A stretch of DNA of 45,580 bases from Eshraghiella sp045129695 (GTDB lineage: Bacteria; Bacillota; Clostridia; Lachnospirales; Lachnospiraceae), in the NCBI GenBank assembly GCA_045129695.1, contig JBGVJZ010000040.1, positions 1 to 45,580 of the forward strand, written 5' to 3'. Under the pieces are notes generated by a model, which was not told the DNA's origin, did not search any database, and was given only the letters and a program-made list of their open reading frames with translations. Shown one piece after another: positions 15,849 to 23,851 of the stretch. Position 1 is the stretch's first letter, and each line of letters starts with the position of its first letter. Made by a program: the position numbers and the translations under genes.

Positions 15849-17251
15849 TGAGAACAAGAAAAGGGTATAAGGTGTACCCATTAACCGTAGCACAGAAGTT
15901 CCATATTTTTTATCAGAACTTTTGCCCTAAAAAAGAAGTAGTAAATATCGGAACAAGTCTTACAATCGGAACAGATATTGATTTTAATGTTTTAAAGGAA
16001 TCTATTTACAAAGCATATGAACGATGTGATTCAATGCGTCTGCGTTTTGCCAAGGATAAGGAAGGTAACTGGTATCAGTATATAGTAGATAAAGAAGAAC
16101 GTGAAATTGAATATGTGGATTTTACGGGGAAAACAATGGAAGAAGCCGGAGAGATTATGACGGGGTGGACACAGGTTCCGTTCAAGCCTACAGATGCACC
16201 ACAGAACAGGGTGGTTATGATTACAACACCGGATGGTTTTCATGGTGTATATATGTTAGTAGGACATATGACCATGGATGCCCAGTCCTTAATCTGTTTT
16301 TTGAGAGATATTATTGAGTTATATTGTAATGCTATGTATCCGGATATGGTATCATATCCTAAGGAAATGACCTCATATCTGGAACAGCTGGAAAAGGATC
16401 TGGAATATGAGGCAGGAAGTAAAGCTCAGCAGCGTGACAGAGAATATTTTCAGAATATTATTGATTCATCAGAGCCTATTTATAACGGAATCAGCGGAGC
16501 AGGGCAGTTACAGGCTGAACGTGACAGATGTAATGACCCTACACTTCGTGCCGCAGTTAATGCCTCACGTGAAGTGGATTCAGCACTTGATATTTTCCAT
16601 CTGGAAGCAGAACCGACCAGAAGACTTATGGATTTCTGTGAAAAATACCATGTATCACTTGTATGTCTGTTGATGATGGGACTTCGTACCTATTTTCAGA
16701 AGGAGAATGGTAACGATGATGTTTCAATTAATACTGCAATTGCCCGTAGGGCAACCCTGAAAGAAAAGAAATGTGGAGGAACAAGAATTCATTCCTTCCC
16801 ATTCAGAACGATAATTCCAAGAGATAAGACATTCTTAGAGGGTATATATGAAATCCGTGATTTGCAGAACGAATATTTCCGTCATGCAAACTATAATCCT
16901 ACAGAATATTTTGCATACCGCAGTCAGAAATATCCTCATGCACCGGGACAGACATATGAACCAATGTCTCTTACTTACCAGCCATTAACCCTGAAGGAAA
17001 AAGGTCTGGATCAGCTTGGAGATATTCAGTACAAAACAAAATGGTATCCAAACGGAGCAACCACACAGGCAATGTATTTAACAGTTATGCATCGTCCGGA
17101 TGACAATGGACTGGATTTCAGCTTTGAGCACCAGATTGCATCAGTATCCAGAAAACAGCTGGAGTATATGTACTATTATTTATGTAAGATAATGTTTAAG
17201 GGTGCTGAAAACCCAAGCTTAACAATTGGAGATATTATAAATTTAATTTAG
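15845..17251 (+). CDS. Stand-alone condensation-domain protein (NRPS C-domain-like acyltransferase)
   Basis: A 468-residue protein comprising a single condensation-type domain of the CoA-dependent acyltransferase superfamily. The start (VYPLTVAQKFHIFYQ) matches the first C-domain motif. The active-site motif is GHMTMDA at 140-146: the catalytic H141 and D145 of HHxxxDG are kept, but the first His and the final Gly are replaced. A later stretch (LMMGLRTYFQK and SINTAIARRA) fits the second half of the fold. Such enzymes join a carrier-bound acyl group to an amine or alcohol. It overlaps the hydrolase by 4 nt and is followed by an acyl carrier protein and an AMP-ligase. Confidence 0.8.
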   Translation: MMRTRKGYKVYPLTVAQKFHIFYQNFCPKKEVVNIGTSLTIGTDIDFNVLKESIYKAYERCDSMRLRFAKDKEGNWYQYIVDKEEREIEYVDFTGKTMEEAGEIMTGWTQVPFKPTDAPQNRVVMITTPDGFHGVYMLVGHMTMDAQSLICFLRDIIELYCNAMYPDMVSYPKEMTSYLEQLEKDLEYEAGSKAQQRDREYFQNIIDSSEPIYNGISGAGQLQAERDRCNDPTLRAAVNASREVDSALDIFHLEAEPTRRLMDFCEKYHVSLVCLLMMGLRTYFQKENGNDDVSINTAIARRATLKEKKCGGTRIHSFPFRTIIPRDKTFLEGIYEIRDLQNEYFRHANYNPTEYFAYRSQKYPHAPGQTYEPMSLTYQPLTLKEKGLDQLGDIQYKTKWYPNGATTQAMYLTVMHRPDDNGLDFSFEHQIASVSRKQLEYMYYYLCKIMFKGAENPSLTIGDIINLI

Positions 17252-17264
17252 AGGAGAATTGAAA

Positions 17265-17495
17265 ATGTTTGAAAAGTTTGTAGAAATTATTTGTAATTAT
17301 GTTGAAGTTGAGGCATCCGATGTACATATGGAATCCAGATTTGTGGAAGATTTGGGATTTACTTCTTTTGACTTTATGACTATGTTAGGAGATCTGGAAG
17401 ATGAGTTTGATATCGAGATTGACCAGAAGGAAGTAGCAAATGTCCGTACCGTAGCAGAAGCATTGGATTATTTGAAAACCTTGGGTGCAGAGTAA
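17265..17495 (+). CDS. Acyl/peptidyl carrier protein
   Basis: A 76-residue acidic four-helix carrier protein. The phosphopantetheine attachment site is S34 in EDLGFTSFDFMTM, corresponding to the DSL motif of standard ACPs, here TSF. The following helix (LGDLEDEFDIEIDQKEVAN) is typical for docking. The start at 17265 follows AGGAG with 8-nt spacing. It lies between the condensation-domain gene and the AMP-ligase, so it is probably the dedicated carrier for this pathway. No phosphopantetheinyl transferase gene is present in the window. Confidence 0.92.
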   Translation: MFEKFVEIICNYVEVEASDVHMESRFVEDLGFTSFDFMTMLGDLEDEFDIEIDQKEVANVRTVAEALDYLKTLGAE

Positions 17496-17521
17496 TAAAT
17501 AGGAAAATTGGAGGAATATCT

Positions 17522-19030
17522 ATGTTGTGTAGTACCATTCGTGAAATTCTTGTTCAGTCAGAGGCTGAGTATGGTGCAGAAGATGCCATTCGTTACAAAA
17601 AAAATAAAAATGAAATTGAAGCAAAATCTTATACGGATCTGAAAAAAGATAGCGAAAGCTTTTCCAATGCATTACAGAAATTAAATGCAGAGGGTGGTCA
17701 TGTTGCCCTGACAGGCGCAACCTCTTATGGCTGGATTACTTCTTATATGGGAATTGTTAACAGTGGCAGAGTTGCAGTTCCGTTGGATGTGTCACTTCCG
17801 GTTGAGGATATGTGCGAACTTATTGACCGTTCGGATGCAACAATATTTGTGGCAGATGATGTTCGTGCGGATGTGCTTGCAGTTGTAAAAAAATCCTGTC
17901 CGAAAATTCAGCATATAATTTCATTGTCTCAAAAAGAGCATAGCGAAGCAATGCTTTCAGTATGGCAGCTTATCAAGGAAAATGAAGGAAGCTGTAATTA
18001 TGAGCCAACACCTGAGCAGCTGGCAACCATTATGTTTACCTCAGGAACAACAGGCAAGAGTAAAGGCGTTATGCTGACACACCGTAATCTGGCAGAAAAT
18101 GCAACATGCCTTGATATGAAATTTCCGGAACGAAGTGTGTTGTTGACAGTACTTCCTATTCATCATGCATATTGCCTCAGCATGGATATTTTAAAAGGAC
18201 TTTCATGGGGAAGTATTATCTGTATTAACGATTCTCTGATTCGTATGGTTAAGAATATTAAGGTATTTGAGCCAACCATTATTCTTATGGTTCCGCTTAT
18301 GATTGAAACGGTGGCAAAGAAACTGGAAGACGTAGCAGCATTGCCGCCTGAGATTGTTAAAAAAGAAGTATTTGGAGAACAGCTTAAGTATATCTGCAGC
18401 GGCGGTGCTTATATGCCCCCTGCCATGATAGATTTGTTCGCAAAATATGACATTAAAATTCTACAGGGATATGGAATGACTGAATGTTCTCCGGTTATCA
18501 GTACAACTGTAAGCTGGAATATCAGAAAAGGCTCTGTTGGTCAGTTGATTCCAAACTGTGAGGCGAAGGTTGTTGATGAAGAACTGTGGGTTCGCGGCAG
18601 CAGTGTAATGCAGGGCTATTATAAAATGCCTGAGGAGACAACTGAGACTCTTGTAGACGGATGGCTTCGTACAGGAGATTTAGGCTATGTGGATGAAGAG
18701 GGCTTTGTATATCTCACCGGACGCAAAAAGAATCTTATTATTACTAAGAATGGTGAAAATGTATCACCGGAAGAATTGGAAAATAAAATCGGAGAGCATC
18801 GTCTTGTACAGGAAATTCTCGTAAGAGAGAATGAAGGTCTGATTGAGGCAGAAATTTTTCCGGATTATGAATATGCACAGAAGATTGGTGTGGAGGATAT
18901 GAATGCGACTCTGCAGGAAATCATAGACACATATAATACAGGTGCTCCTGCATACAAAAAAGTATATAGCCTAAAAGTTAGAGAAACTGAATTCCCAAAG
19001 ACACCATCCAAGAAAATTAAGAGATATTAA
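17522..19030 (+). CDS. AMP-dependent acyl/aminoacyl ligase (ANL superfamily)
   Basis: A 502-residue adenylate-forming enzyme. Core motifs are present: P-loop MFTSGTTGKSKGVMLTHRNL with S174, LPIHHAY, GYGMTECSPV, GWLRTGDLGYVDEEGFVYLT, GRKKNLIITKNGENVSPEE, and the C-terminal lysine in TPSKKIKRY. It activates a carboxylate with ATP and would load it on the upstream ACP (or CoA). It is annotated in relatives as long-chain fatty acid-CoA ligase, but the operon suggests a carrier-protein loading role; substrate is unknown. A strong terminator follows. Confidence 0.9.
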   Translation: MLCSTIREILVQSEAEYGAEDAIRYKKNKNEIEAKSYTDLKKDSESFSNALQKLNAEGGHVALTGATSYGWITSYMGIVNSGRVAVPLDVSLPVEDMCELIDRSDATIFVADDVRADVLAVVKKSCPKIQHIISLSQKEHSEAMLSVWQLIKENEGSCNYEPTPEQLATIMFTSGTTGKSKGVMLTHRNLAENATCLDMKFPERSVLLTVLPIHHAYCLSMDILKGLSWGSIICINDSLIRMVKNIKVFEPTIILMVPLMIETVAKKLEDVAALPPEIVKKEVFGEQLKYICSGGAYMPPAMIDLFAKYDIKILQGYGMTECSPVISTTVSWNIRKGSVGQLIPNCEAKVVDEELWVRGSSVMQGYYKMPEETTETLVDGWLRTGDLGYVDEEGFVYLTGRKKNLIITKNGENVSPEELENKIGEHRLVQEILVRENEGLIEAEIFPDYEYAQKIGVEDMNATLQEIIDTYNTGAPAYKKVYSLKVRETEFPKTPSKKIKRY

Positions 19031-19060
19031 TTAAACGGAAAATGCTTTGATAGGCAGGCT

Positions 19061-19102
19061 AAGGGACTGTTGCAAATGAAAATTTTGTAACAGTCCCTTT
19101 AT
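19061..19102 (+). terminator. Terminator of the TetR-linked operon
   Basis: Stem AAGGGACTGTT (19061-19071) with AACAGTCCCTT (19089-19099), followed by a short T-rich tract. Confidence 0.8.
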
Positions 19103-19103
19103 T

Positions 19104-20606
19104 CTATTCCTCAATCCATATCAAAGCTTTGTTATAATACAATGCCAGATGCTGATTACGCCAGTCATTGGGGTCAGTTGTAATATCCGAATGGAAGATT
19201 ACCTCAGGAGTGGCAGTAAGAGGTTTAAGTGTAACCTCATTATCAGTGGTCGAAGTTAAAAAGTCTGCGCGCTCACTCATTTCATTATCGTAAACTGCCG
19301 CATCCCCTGTTACAATTGAGTACACTGCGCTTGCACCGGCAGGAAGATTGCTGAAAGCAGCTTTTCCATATTCTGCTTCTGAGACTCTGCAAAGTCCTAT
19401 ACTTCCAACCGCAAATAATATGACACCACAGGATAAAATTATTTTTCTTAACTTAATGTTGTCATATATTTCCTCAAATTTTTTAAGGAGTGGTCTGTCA
19501 CCCCATTTTCTGTGAATCCATCCCATCAGATAAATTAAATTCCATGTCATGAAGAAATAATAGCTGAAATAAATTATGTTCATCATTCTATAAGGCATTC
19601 TTAAACCCTGTGCATAGAAAACCGGAGTTCCCTGTGAGCAGAAAATACCGAATGTAAATATAAGCATTAAAAGCGGGTATCTAAATTGTAATTTACTGCT
19701 TGCTGCAATTCGGTAAAAAACCGGGAGCAGTATGACCCACAGAACAGCCACAGGAAAAGTAGTTGAAGATGCTATGTTATATCCGCCATAAGCAAAAGAA
19801 TATAACAGCGCTTTAATTACTCCCGGACCTTCACCGACACTTTCCTGACGGATTGAATTACCCGGTGCCAGAATACTTATTGCAAAGCCTGTAAGCATGG
19901 CAAGTGTAAGTATAATAACCGGAAAAATACGAGGGTTCTTTTTGTATATAAACCATGCAATTATAACAACAAGAATAACCGCTGTAACAAGTGCAGTAGC
20001 ATAATTGCCGCCGCCTATAATGAATGCGAGAGGTATGCCTAATATAAATGAAATTATAATTGACGGCTTATTGTTGCTTTTTAACAGAACAGTGACAATC
20101 AGAAACAGGAACAGCATTAACGAGTAGAAAAATGTGTAGTAAATTGAACCATTGTACCAGTAAAAAGAATCCGCCGGAACATGTGTGAAATGCAGGGCAC
20201 AAAAGGTTATGCCAACTGCTGTGGCAATGGATGCAATTCTTCCTGCATTAAACCATTTTCTAAGGAAATAGCAGAAGAATGAAAGCATTGACATAACAAA
20301 TGTTGTAATCAGAATAATAGGTGCAAGCACATAATATTCTTCACCGAATATTCCCGGCTGTAATCTCATAAGAAAGATTGCTGCAAAATTGCCCTGCCAG
20401 TCCTCGTAAGTATCAAGCATCAGGGAATAGGATTCACTGATAACTTCTGATACGGAGCCGGTTTCTTCCCATACCCTCGAGGTTTCTACTCCGTAGAAAT
20501 AGTCATCCACAGCAGGGTGTGCATATCTGCCAATTATATATAGCGGAACAAGTGAAATTATAAATATTGTAATTAGTATATAAATATAGGATTTTTTGGT
20601 TTTCAT
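19104..20606 (-). CDS. Multispanning membrane protein, DUF6056/GT-C-like
   Basis: About 500 residues with some ten or more membrane helices. After the first helix comes YAHPAVDDYFYGVETSRVW, with an acidic pair (DD) in the first extracellular loop as in GT-C glycosyltransferases, then DWQGNFAAIFLMRLQPG, matching the DUF6056 family. The C-terminal 90 residues are extracellular and soluble. Family members are presumed to transfer sugars from lipid carriers but none is characterised to my knowledge. The ATG at 20606 follows AGAGG; a GTG two codons upstream overlaps that site. It is last in a three-gene minus-strand group. Confidence 0.7.
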   Translation of the reverse strand: MKTKKSYIYILITIFIISLVPLYIIGRYAHPAVDDYFYGVETSRVWEETGSVSEVISESYSLMLDTYEDWQGNFAAIFLMRLQPGIFGEEYYVLAPIILITTFVMSMLSFFCYFLRKWFNAGRIASIATAVGITFCALHFTHVPADSFYWYNGSIYYTFFYSLMLFLFLIVTVLLKSNNKPSIIISFILGIPLAFIIGGGNYATALVTAVILVVIIAWFIYKKNPRIFPVIILTLAMLTGFAISILAPGNSIRQESVGEGPGVIKALLYSFAYGGYNIASSTTFPVAVLWVILLPVFYRIAASSKLQFRYPLLMLIFTFGIFCSQGTPVFYAQGLRMPYRMMNIIYFSYYFFMTWNLIYLMGWIHRKWGDRPLLKKFEEIYDNIKLRKIILSCGVILFAVGSIGLCRVSEAEYGKAAFSNLPAGASAVYSIVTGDAAVYDNEMSERADFLTSTTDNEVTLKPLTATPEVIFHSDITTDPNDWRNQHLALYYNKALIWIEE

Positions 20607-20621
20607 AGTCACCTCTTAAAT

Positions 20622-21338
20622 TTATGGTTTGCAGCTTGTTCCGGTTGCATAATCTATGATGACGCCCGGCTGTACATTATAGCAGTACACATTGAATAAA
20701 ATTCCCTCTCCGCCATCCTCAACAGATTGTGCTTCCATTAGAACGCCGCTTGCTACAAGGTTATCACCCTCATAAACCGGAGTTACTCTGTACATGACAT
20801 GGTTTCCGGTTTCTTTTACATAGTCGGCAACCATATTTTCAAAAGGAAGCATGCCGTCAACATTAAGATATCTGGTTCCGGTAATTAGATTCTGTTCGTT
20901 GGCATTTTCACCGGTTAACTGAAAACCGATGAGGTGACAGCGGTTGTAGAGATATTTTCCGTCAACACAGTCATATTTAACTGTGTGCCATCCGGTTGGT
21001 TTCACACTTCCTATACTGCCACGGTCCTCGGTCGGCATTATATCCTGACCGACACAAGCCATTGTATAGCCGCATCTCTCCAGATCATCCAATTCACTGT
21101 AAAATTCATAAGATGCAGTTGTAAAATCATCTTCATCAAAGAAAGGTTCGTTATTGTTAATAATAGTATAAGGCGTTCCCGTATAATCTGACACCGGCCC
21201 GATGCTGAATGTGTCAATACCCTGACTTATGTTCAGTGATGGAAAAAATTCATTGTCTGCCGGTACATATCCGGAGCAGCCGGTAAGAATCAGGCTGACA
21301 AGTGAAATAATGATTAACAATTTATAGAATTTCTTCAT
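20622..21338 (-). CDS. DNA/RNA non-specific endonuclease, lipoprotein (EndA-like)
   Basis: A 238-residue surface nuclease. The N-terminus is a lipoprotein signal (hydrophobic to residue 20, lipobox LTGC, lipidated C21). The beta-beta-alpha-Me catalytic region is clear: RGSIGSVKPTGWHTVKYD, then NRCHLIGFQLTGENANEQN with catalytic H135 in RCHLIGFQL (DRGH in other members) and metal-binding N150, then LITGTRYLNV. The Asp/Gly of DRGH are replaced by Asn/Cys, as in some Firmicutes forms. It likely degrades extracellular DNA for nutrients or competence. It overlaps the preceding gene by 1 nt. Confidence 0.9.
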   Translation of the reverse strand: MKKFYKLLIIISLVSLILTGCSGYVPADNEFFPSLNISQGIDTFSIGPVSDYTGTPYTIINNNEPFFDEDDFTTASYEFYSELDDLERCGYTMACVGQDIMPTEDRGSIGSVKPTGWHTVKYDCVDGKYLYNRCHLIGFQLTGENANEQNLITGTRYLNVDGMLPFENMVADYVKETGNHVMYRVTPVYEGDNLVASGVLMEAQSVEDGGEGILFNVYCYNVQPGVIIDYATGTSCKP

Positions 21339-21736
21339 TATTTGTACACCTCTTTTGTTATTTTCTCATGGGAAGAGCCTGCAAATTCTTCTGTTGATAT
21401 GAGAGTTCTGGCAGAAATATCTATGCTAAAAAATTTATCTGCAGGATAATTTCTGTTCCATCTGTAAATAACTATCTGACTGATTTCGGCATTGACTAAA
21501 TCGTCAGGATTCTCTACAAAGCAATATTCATCATCATTGGCCTGCCGTATGAAATCATCACACACTCTGATACCTGAATATTCCTCAGTAAATTGTTTTG
21601 AAGAATAGCTGTTCATCCAAAGCTTCACTCCTTGCAGCATATTATAAATATTCTGTCTAAGAAGTGAATCACTGCTTAATCTTCGTTTGTTAAACAGCAT
21701 GCCGTTTTGGTTGTCAACACATACAATAATGTTCAA
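21338..21736 (-). CDS. Conserved small protein, often labelled ribonuclease Z in Lachnospiraceae
   Basis: A 132-residue protein (start MNIIVCVDNQNGMLFNKRRL, end SSHEKITKEVYK). I recall close relatives in Lachnospiraceae carrying the name ribonuclease Z, but no metallo-beta-lactamase motif is present, so that label is unsupported. The start chosen is a TTG at 21736 preceded by TAGGAG; the frame extends to 21790 without a ribosome site. It overlaps the nuclease start by 1 nt (TAATG), so the two are probably co-translated. Function unknown; its coupling to the nuclease is the best clue. Confidence 0.7.
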   Translation of the reverse strand: MNIIVCVDNQNGMLFNKRRLSSDSLLRQNIYNMLQGVKLWMNSYSSKQFTEEYSGIRVCDDFIRQANDDEYCFVENPDDLVNAEISQIVIYRWNRNYPADKFFSIDISARTLISTEEFAGSSHEKITKEVYK

Positions 21737-21975
21737 ATTAAAAACTCCTAAATGATAAAAGTATTTATTAATATTAAAATATTGTAACAAAATTAACAGA
21801 GGTTTTCAATATTGTGGAACTAATGTTAAAAGGTGTATAATTAACTTATATATTGGGATGCAACAGATTTTAACAGGAATGTTTGTTTTGGTTGTCAGAT
21901 TTCAAGGTTTGGCTGGTAGAGGTGTGCGCAAATAAATTGTTACAATACTCCTATAAAAATTTAGGAGGATTTGTT

Positions 21976-22917
21976 ATGAAACAGGTTAAAAATTTTTTGA
22001 AGATGGTTAATCCCTTCAATAATATGGAGGCAATGCCGATTCCATTATTTATTGTTAAGAAAATCCTGGCATTTGTTTTTATCTATTTGGCTGCCGGCAT
22101 TTTGGGGGAAGCAATAGTGATTGGCGGATTGACTGTGGCAGGATATGACCCGTTGCATGGAGTTATGCCAAATCAGAATATTTCAATGTTAATTCCGTAT
22201 TATGTATTTATATTATTTGCACTGGTTACCTTTATATATTGCAGGATTGTTGAGAAGCGCAGTCCGAAATCAATGGGCTTTAACAGAAGAATCTTTGATT
22301 ATATAACCGGTATGATAATTGCAGTAGTTATGTTAGCTGTAATAATGTTGCTATGTAGTGCTTTTGGGGGAATTTCTTATTTAGGAATTGATAAAAATGT
22401 GAATTGGCTATACATTATTGCTTTGCTTGGAGGATTGCTTATTCAGGGGGCAGCAGAGGAAGCTTTATGCAGAGGATTTTTGATGACAACACTTTCTAAA
22501 AAGGTTCCTGAGTGGCTTACTGTTATATGTACGGCAACTGCTTTTGCTTTTCCTCATTTTACTACAATTTTTGAGTCAGATTTACAGTATGCAATAATTG
22601 GGGTAATTAATTTATATTTGGTTTCTACGGTATTTTCTTTATTGGTACTTATTCGTTCAAATATATGGGTTGCATGTGGTCTGCATAGTATATGGAATTT
22701 TCTGCTCTATGGCGTATTTGGATTAAATTTGAGTGGAAGTGAAGCTAATGGAACAGGAATTTTATGTTTCAGGACAGAGGGTGCCAATATAATTAATGGC
22801 GGTGTATATGGAATTGAATCGAGTATTGTTACTACTGTTATTTTGGGAATTGCAGTAATTATACTGCTCTATATCCGGAGAAAAGTTAAATATAGAGGAG
22901 AGAAAAATGGAATTTAA
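21976..22917 (+). CDS. CPBP family intramembrane protease
   Basis: A 313-residue membrane protein of the CAAX protease/bacteriocin-processing (Rce1/Abi) family with about eight helices. The catalytic motifs are intact: E161-E162 with R166 in AEEALCRGF, H194 in FAFPHF, and H237/N241 in GLHSIWNFL. Family members cleave peptides in the membrane or give bacteriocin immunity. The ATG at 21976 follows AGGAGG; the longer frame from 21883 has no site. It overlaps the next gene, a regulator, by 11 nt. Confidence 0.92.
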   Translation: MKQVKNFLKMVNPFNNMEAMPIPLFIVKKILAFVFIYLAAGILGEAIVIGGLTVAGYDPLHGVMPNQNISMLIPYYVFILFALVTFIYCRIVEKRSPKSMGFNRRIFDYITGMIIAVVMLAVIMLLCSAFGGISYLGIDKNVNWLYIIALLGGLLIQGAAEEALCRGFLMTTLSKKVPEWLTVICTATAFAFPHFTTIFESDLQYAIIGVINLYLVSTVFSLLVLIRSNIWVACGLHSIWNFLLYGVFGLNLSGSEANGTGILCFRTEGANIINGGVYGIESSIVTTVILGIAVIILLYIRRKVKYRGEKNGI

Positions 22918-23296
22918 TAATAAATTATATGAATTGCGGAAGAAAAAGGGCTTGTCACAGGAGGAACTGGCAGGCAAACTGAATGTGTCAAGACAGACTG
23001 TTTCAAAATGGGAGCTTGGTGACTCGACTCCTGATATGGAGAAGCTGATTGCATTAAGTGATTTGTTTGAAATAAGTCTTGATGAGCTTGTTTTGGGGAA
23101 GATACAGGAAAGTGCTAAGGAAGCATCCGGACAGTCTGCTTTTATAAATAGCTTTGAGGAGAAAATCTGTACTCCTAAGAATAAAAAGAAAGCAAAAAAA
23201 GTTTTTATAATAATAGGGATTATTTTTGGTGCTGTATTGGCTGTAGATGTTATTTCTATGATTGTTTATTTCTGTGTGAATGGAGTGCCACAATAA
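22907..23296 (+). CDS. XRE-family regulator with C-terminal membrane segment
   Basis: A 129-residue protein: a helix-turn-helix of the Cro/CI type at residues 5-58 (LRKKKGLSQEELAGKLNVSR, then QTVSKWELGDSTPDMEKLIA), a linker, a basic stretch (about 86-96) and one membrane helix (about 97-122). Membrane-tethered XRE regulators of this form are common in Lachnospiraceae and often sit beside membrane proteins they may sense. It starts inside the CPBP protease gene, suggesting coupled expression and that the protease could act on it, which is inference. Confidence 0.88.
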   Translation: MEFNNKLYELRKKKGLSQEELAGKLNVSRQTVSKWELGDSTPDMEKLIALSDLFEISLDELVLGKIQESAKEASGQSAFINSFEEKICTPKNKKKAKKVFIIIGIIFGAVLAVDVISMIVYFCVNGVPQ

Positions 23297-23371
23297 TTCT
23301 ATTGTTGAGAATGTATATCGGAAAACGCAGCAGGCGGATTGAAATATCGGGGTAATGATGGGAGGATAAAT

Positions 23372-23803
23372 ATGTTTGTTGAATACCCTTTTTCAGTCGA
23401 TGAGAAGAAGGCAGAAATTAAACTTAATACGATTGTGCATAATGTTAATTCGTCTAAGAGTATGATTTACATAGAGAGAGCACAGGAGAATTTTACCGCA
23501 GTTATTAAAATGAGAGTAAAACGCAGAAGCTACGACGAGCAGAGGTGGAGCATTGATATAACTGCCAAAGGTCTGATGCTGAAAAGAATATGGTCGACAG
23601 GTTACTTAATAGACATAATTATTACCACAATATTGGGAATGGCAGGGCTGACGGCGATGATTTTGTCGTTCGTGAATACTGCTATAAGGGTTGAATTGAT
23701 ATTACTGGGGCTTGTTTGTTTCCTCATACTTATTTTTTATATATGGAAAAGAATTGCGACACCAATGATTTCGTTGAAAATCCTGATGATTAGGATCTTA
23801 TAG
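23372..23803 (+). CDS. Small protein with two membrane helices, unknown function
   Basis: A 143-residue protein: a soluble N-terminal domain of about 80 residues (FVEYPFSVDEKKAEIKLNTI...) with alternating strands, then two membrane helices (about 88-107 and 115-133). I do not recognise the family. The start at 23372 follows GGGAGG. It lies 75 nt after the XRE regulator and is probably part of that group. Confidence 0.65.
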   Translation: MFVEYPFSVDEKKAEIKLNTIVHNVNSSKSMIYIERAQENFTAVIKMRVKRRSYDEQRWSIDITAKGLMLKRIWSTGYLIDIIITTILGMAGLTAMILSFVNTAIRVELILLGLVCFLILIFYIWKRIATPMISLKILMIRIL

Positions 23804-23806
23804 AAA

Positions 23807-23845
23807 AAGGCTATGCACTTTATTAAGAGTAGAGTGCATAGCCTT
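23807..23845. terminator. Bidirectional terminator
   Basis: Perfect 13-bp stem AAGGCTATGCACT (23807-23819) with AGTGCATAGCCTT (23833-23845), 13-nt loop, A-rich on one side and T-poor to A-rich on the other. It serves the convergent trpB2 gene (T-run on the minus strand at 23802-23808) and possibly the plus-strand group. Confidence 0.8.
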
Positions 23846-23851
23846 AAAAAT

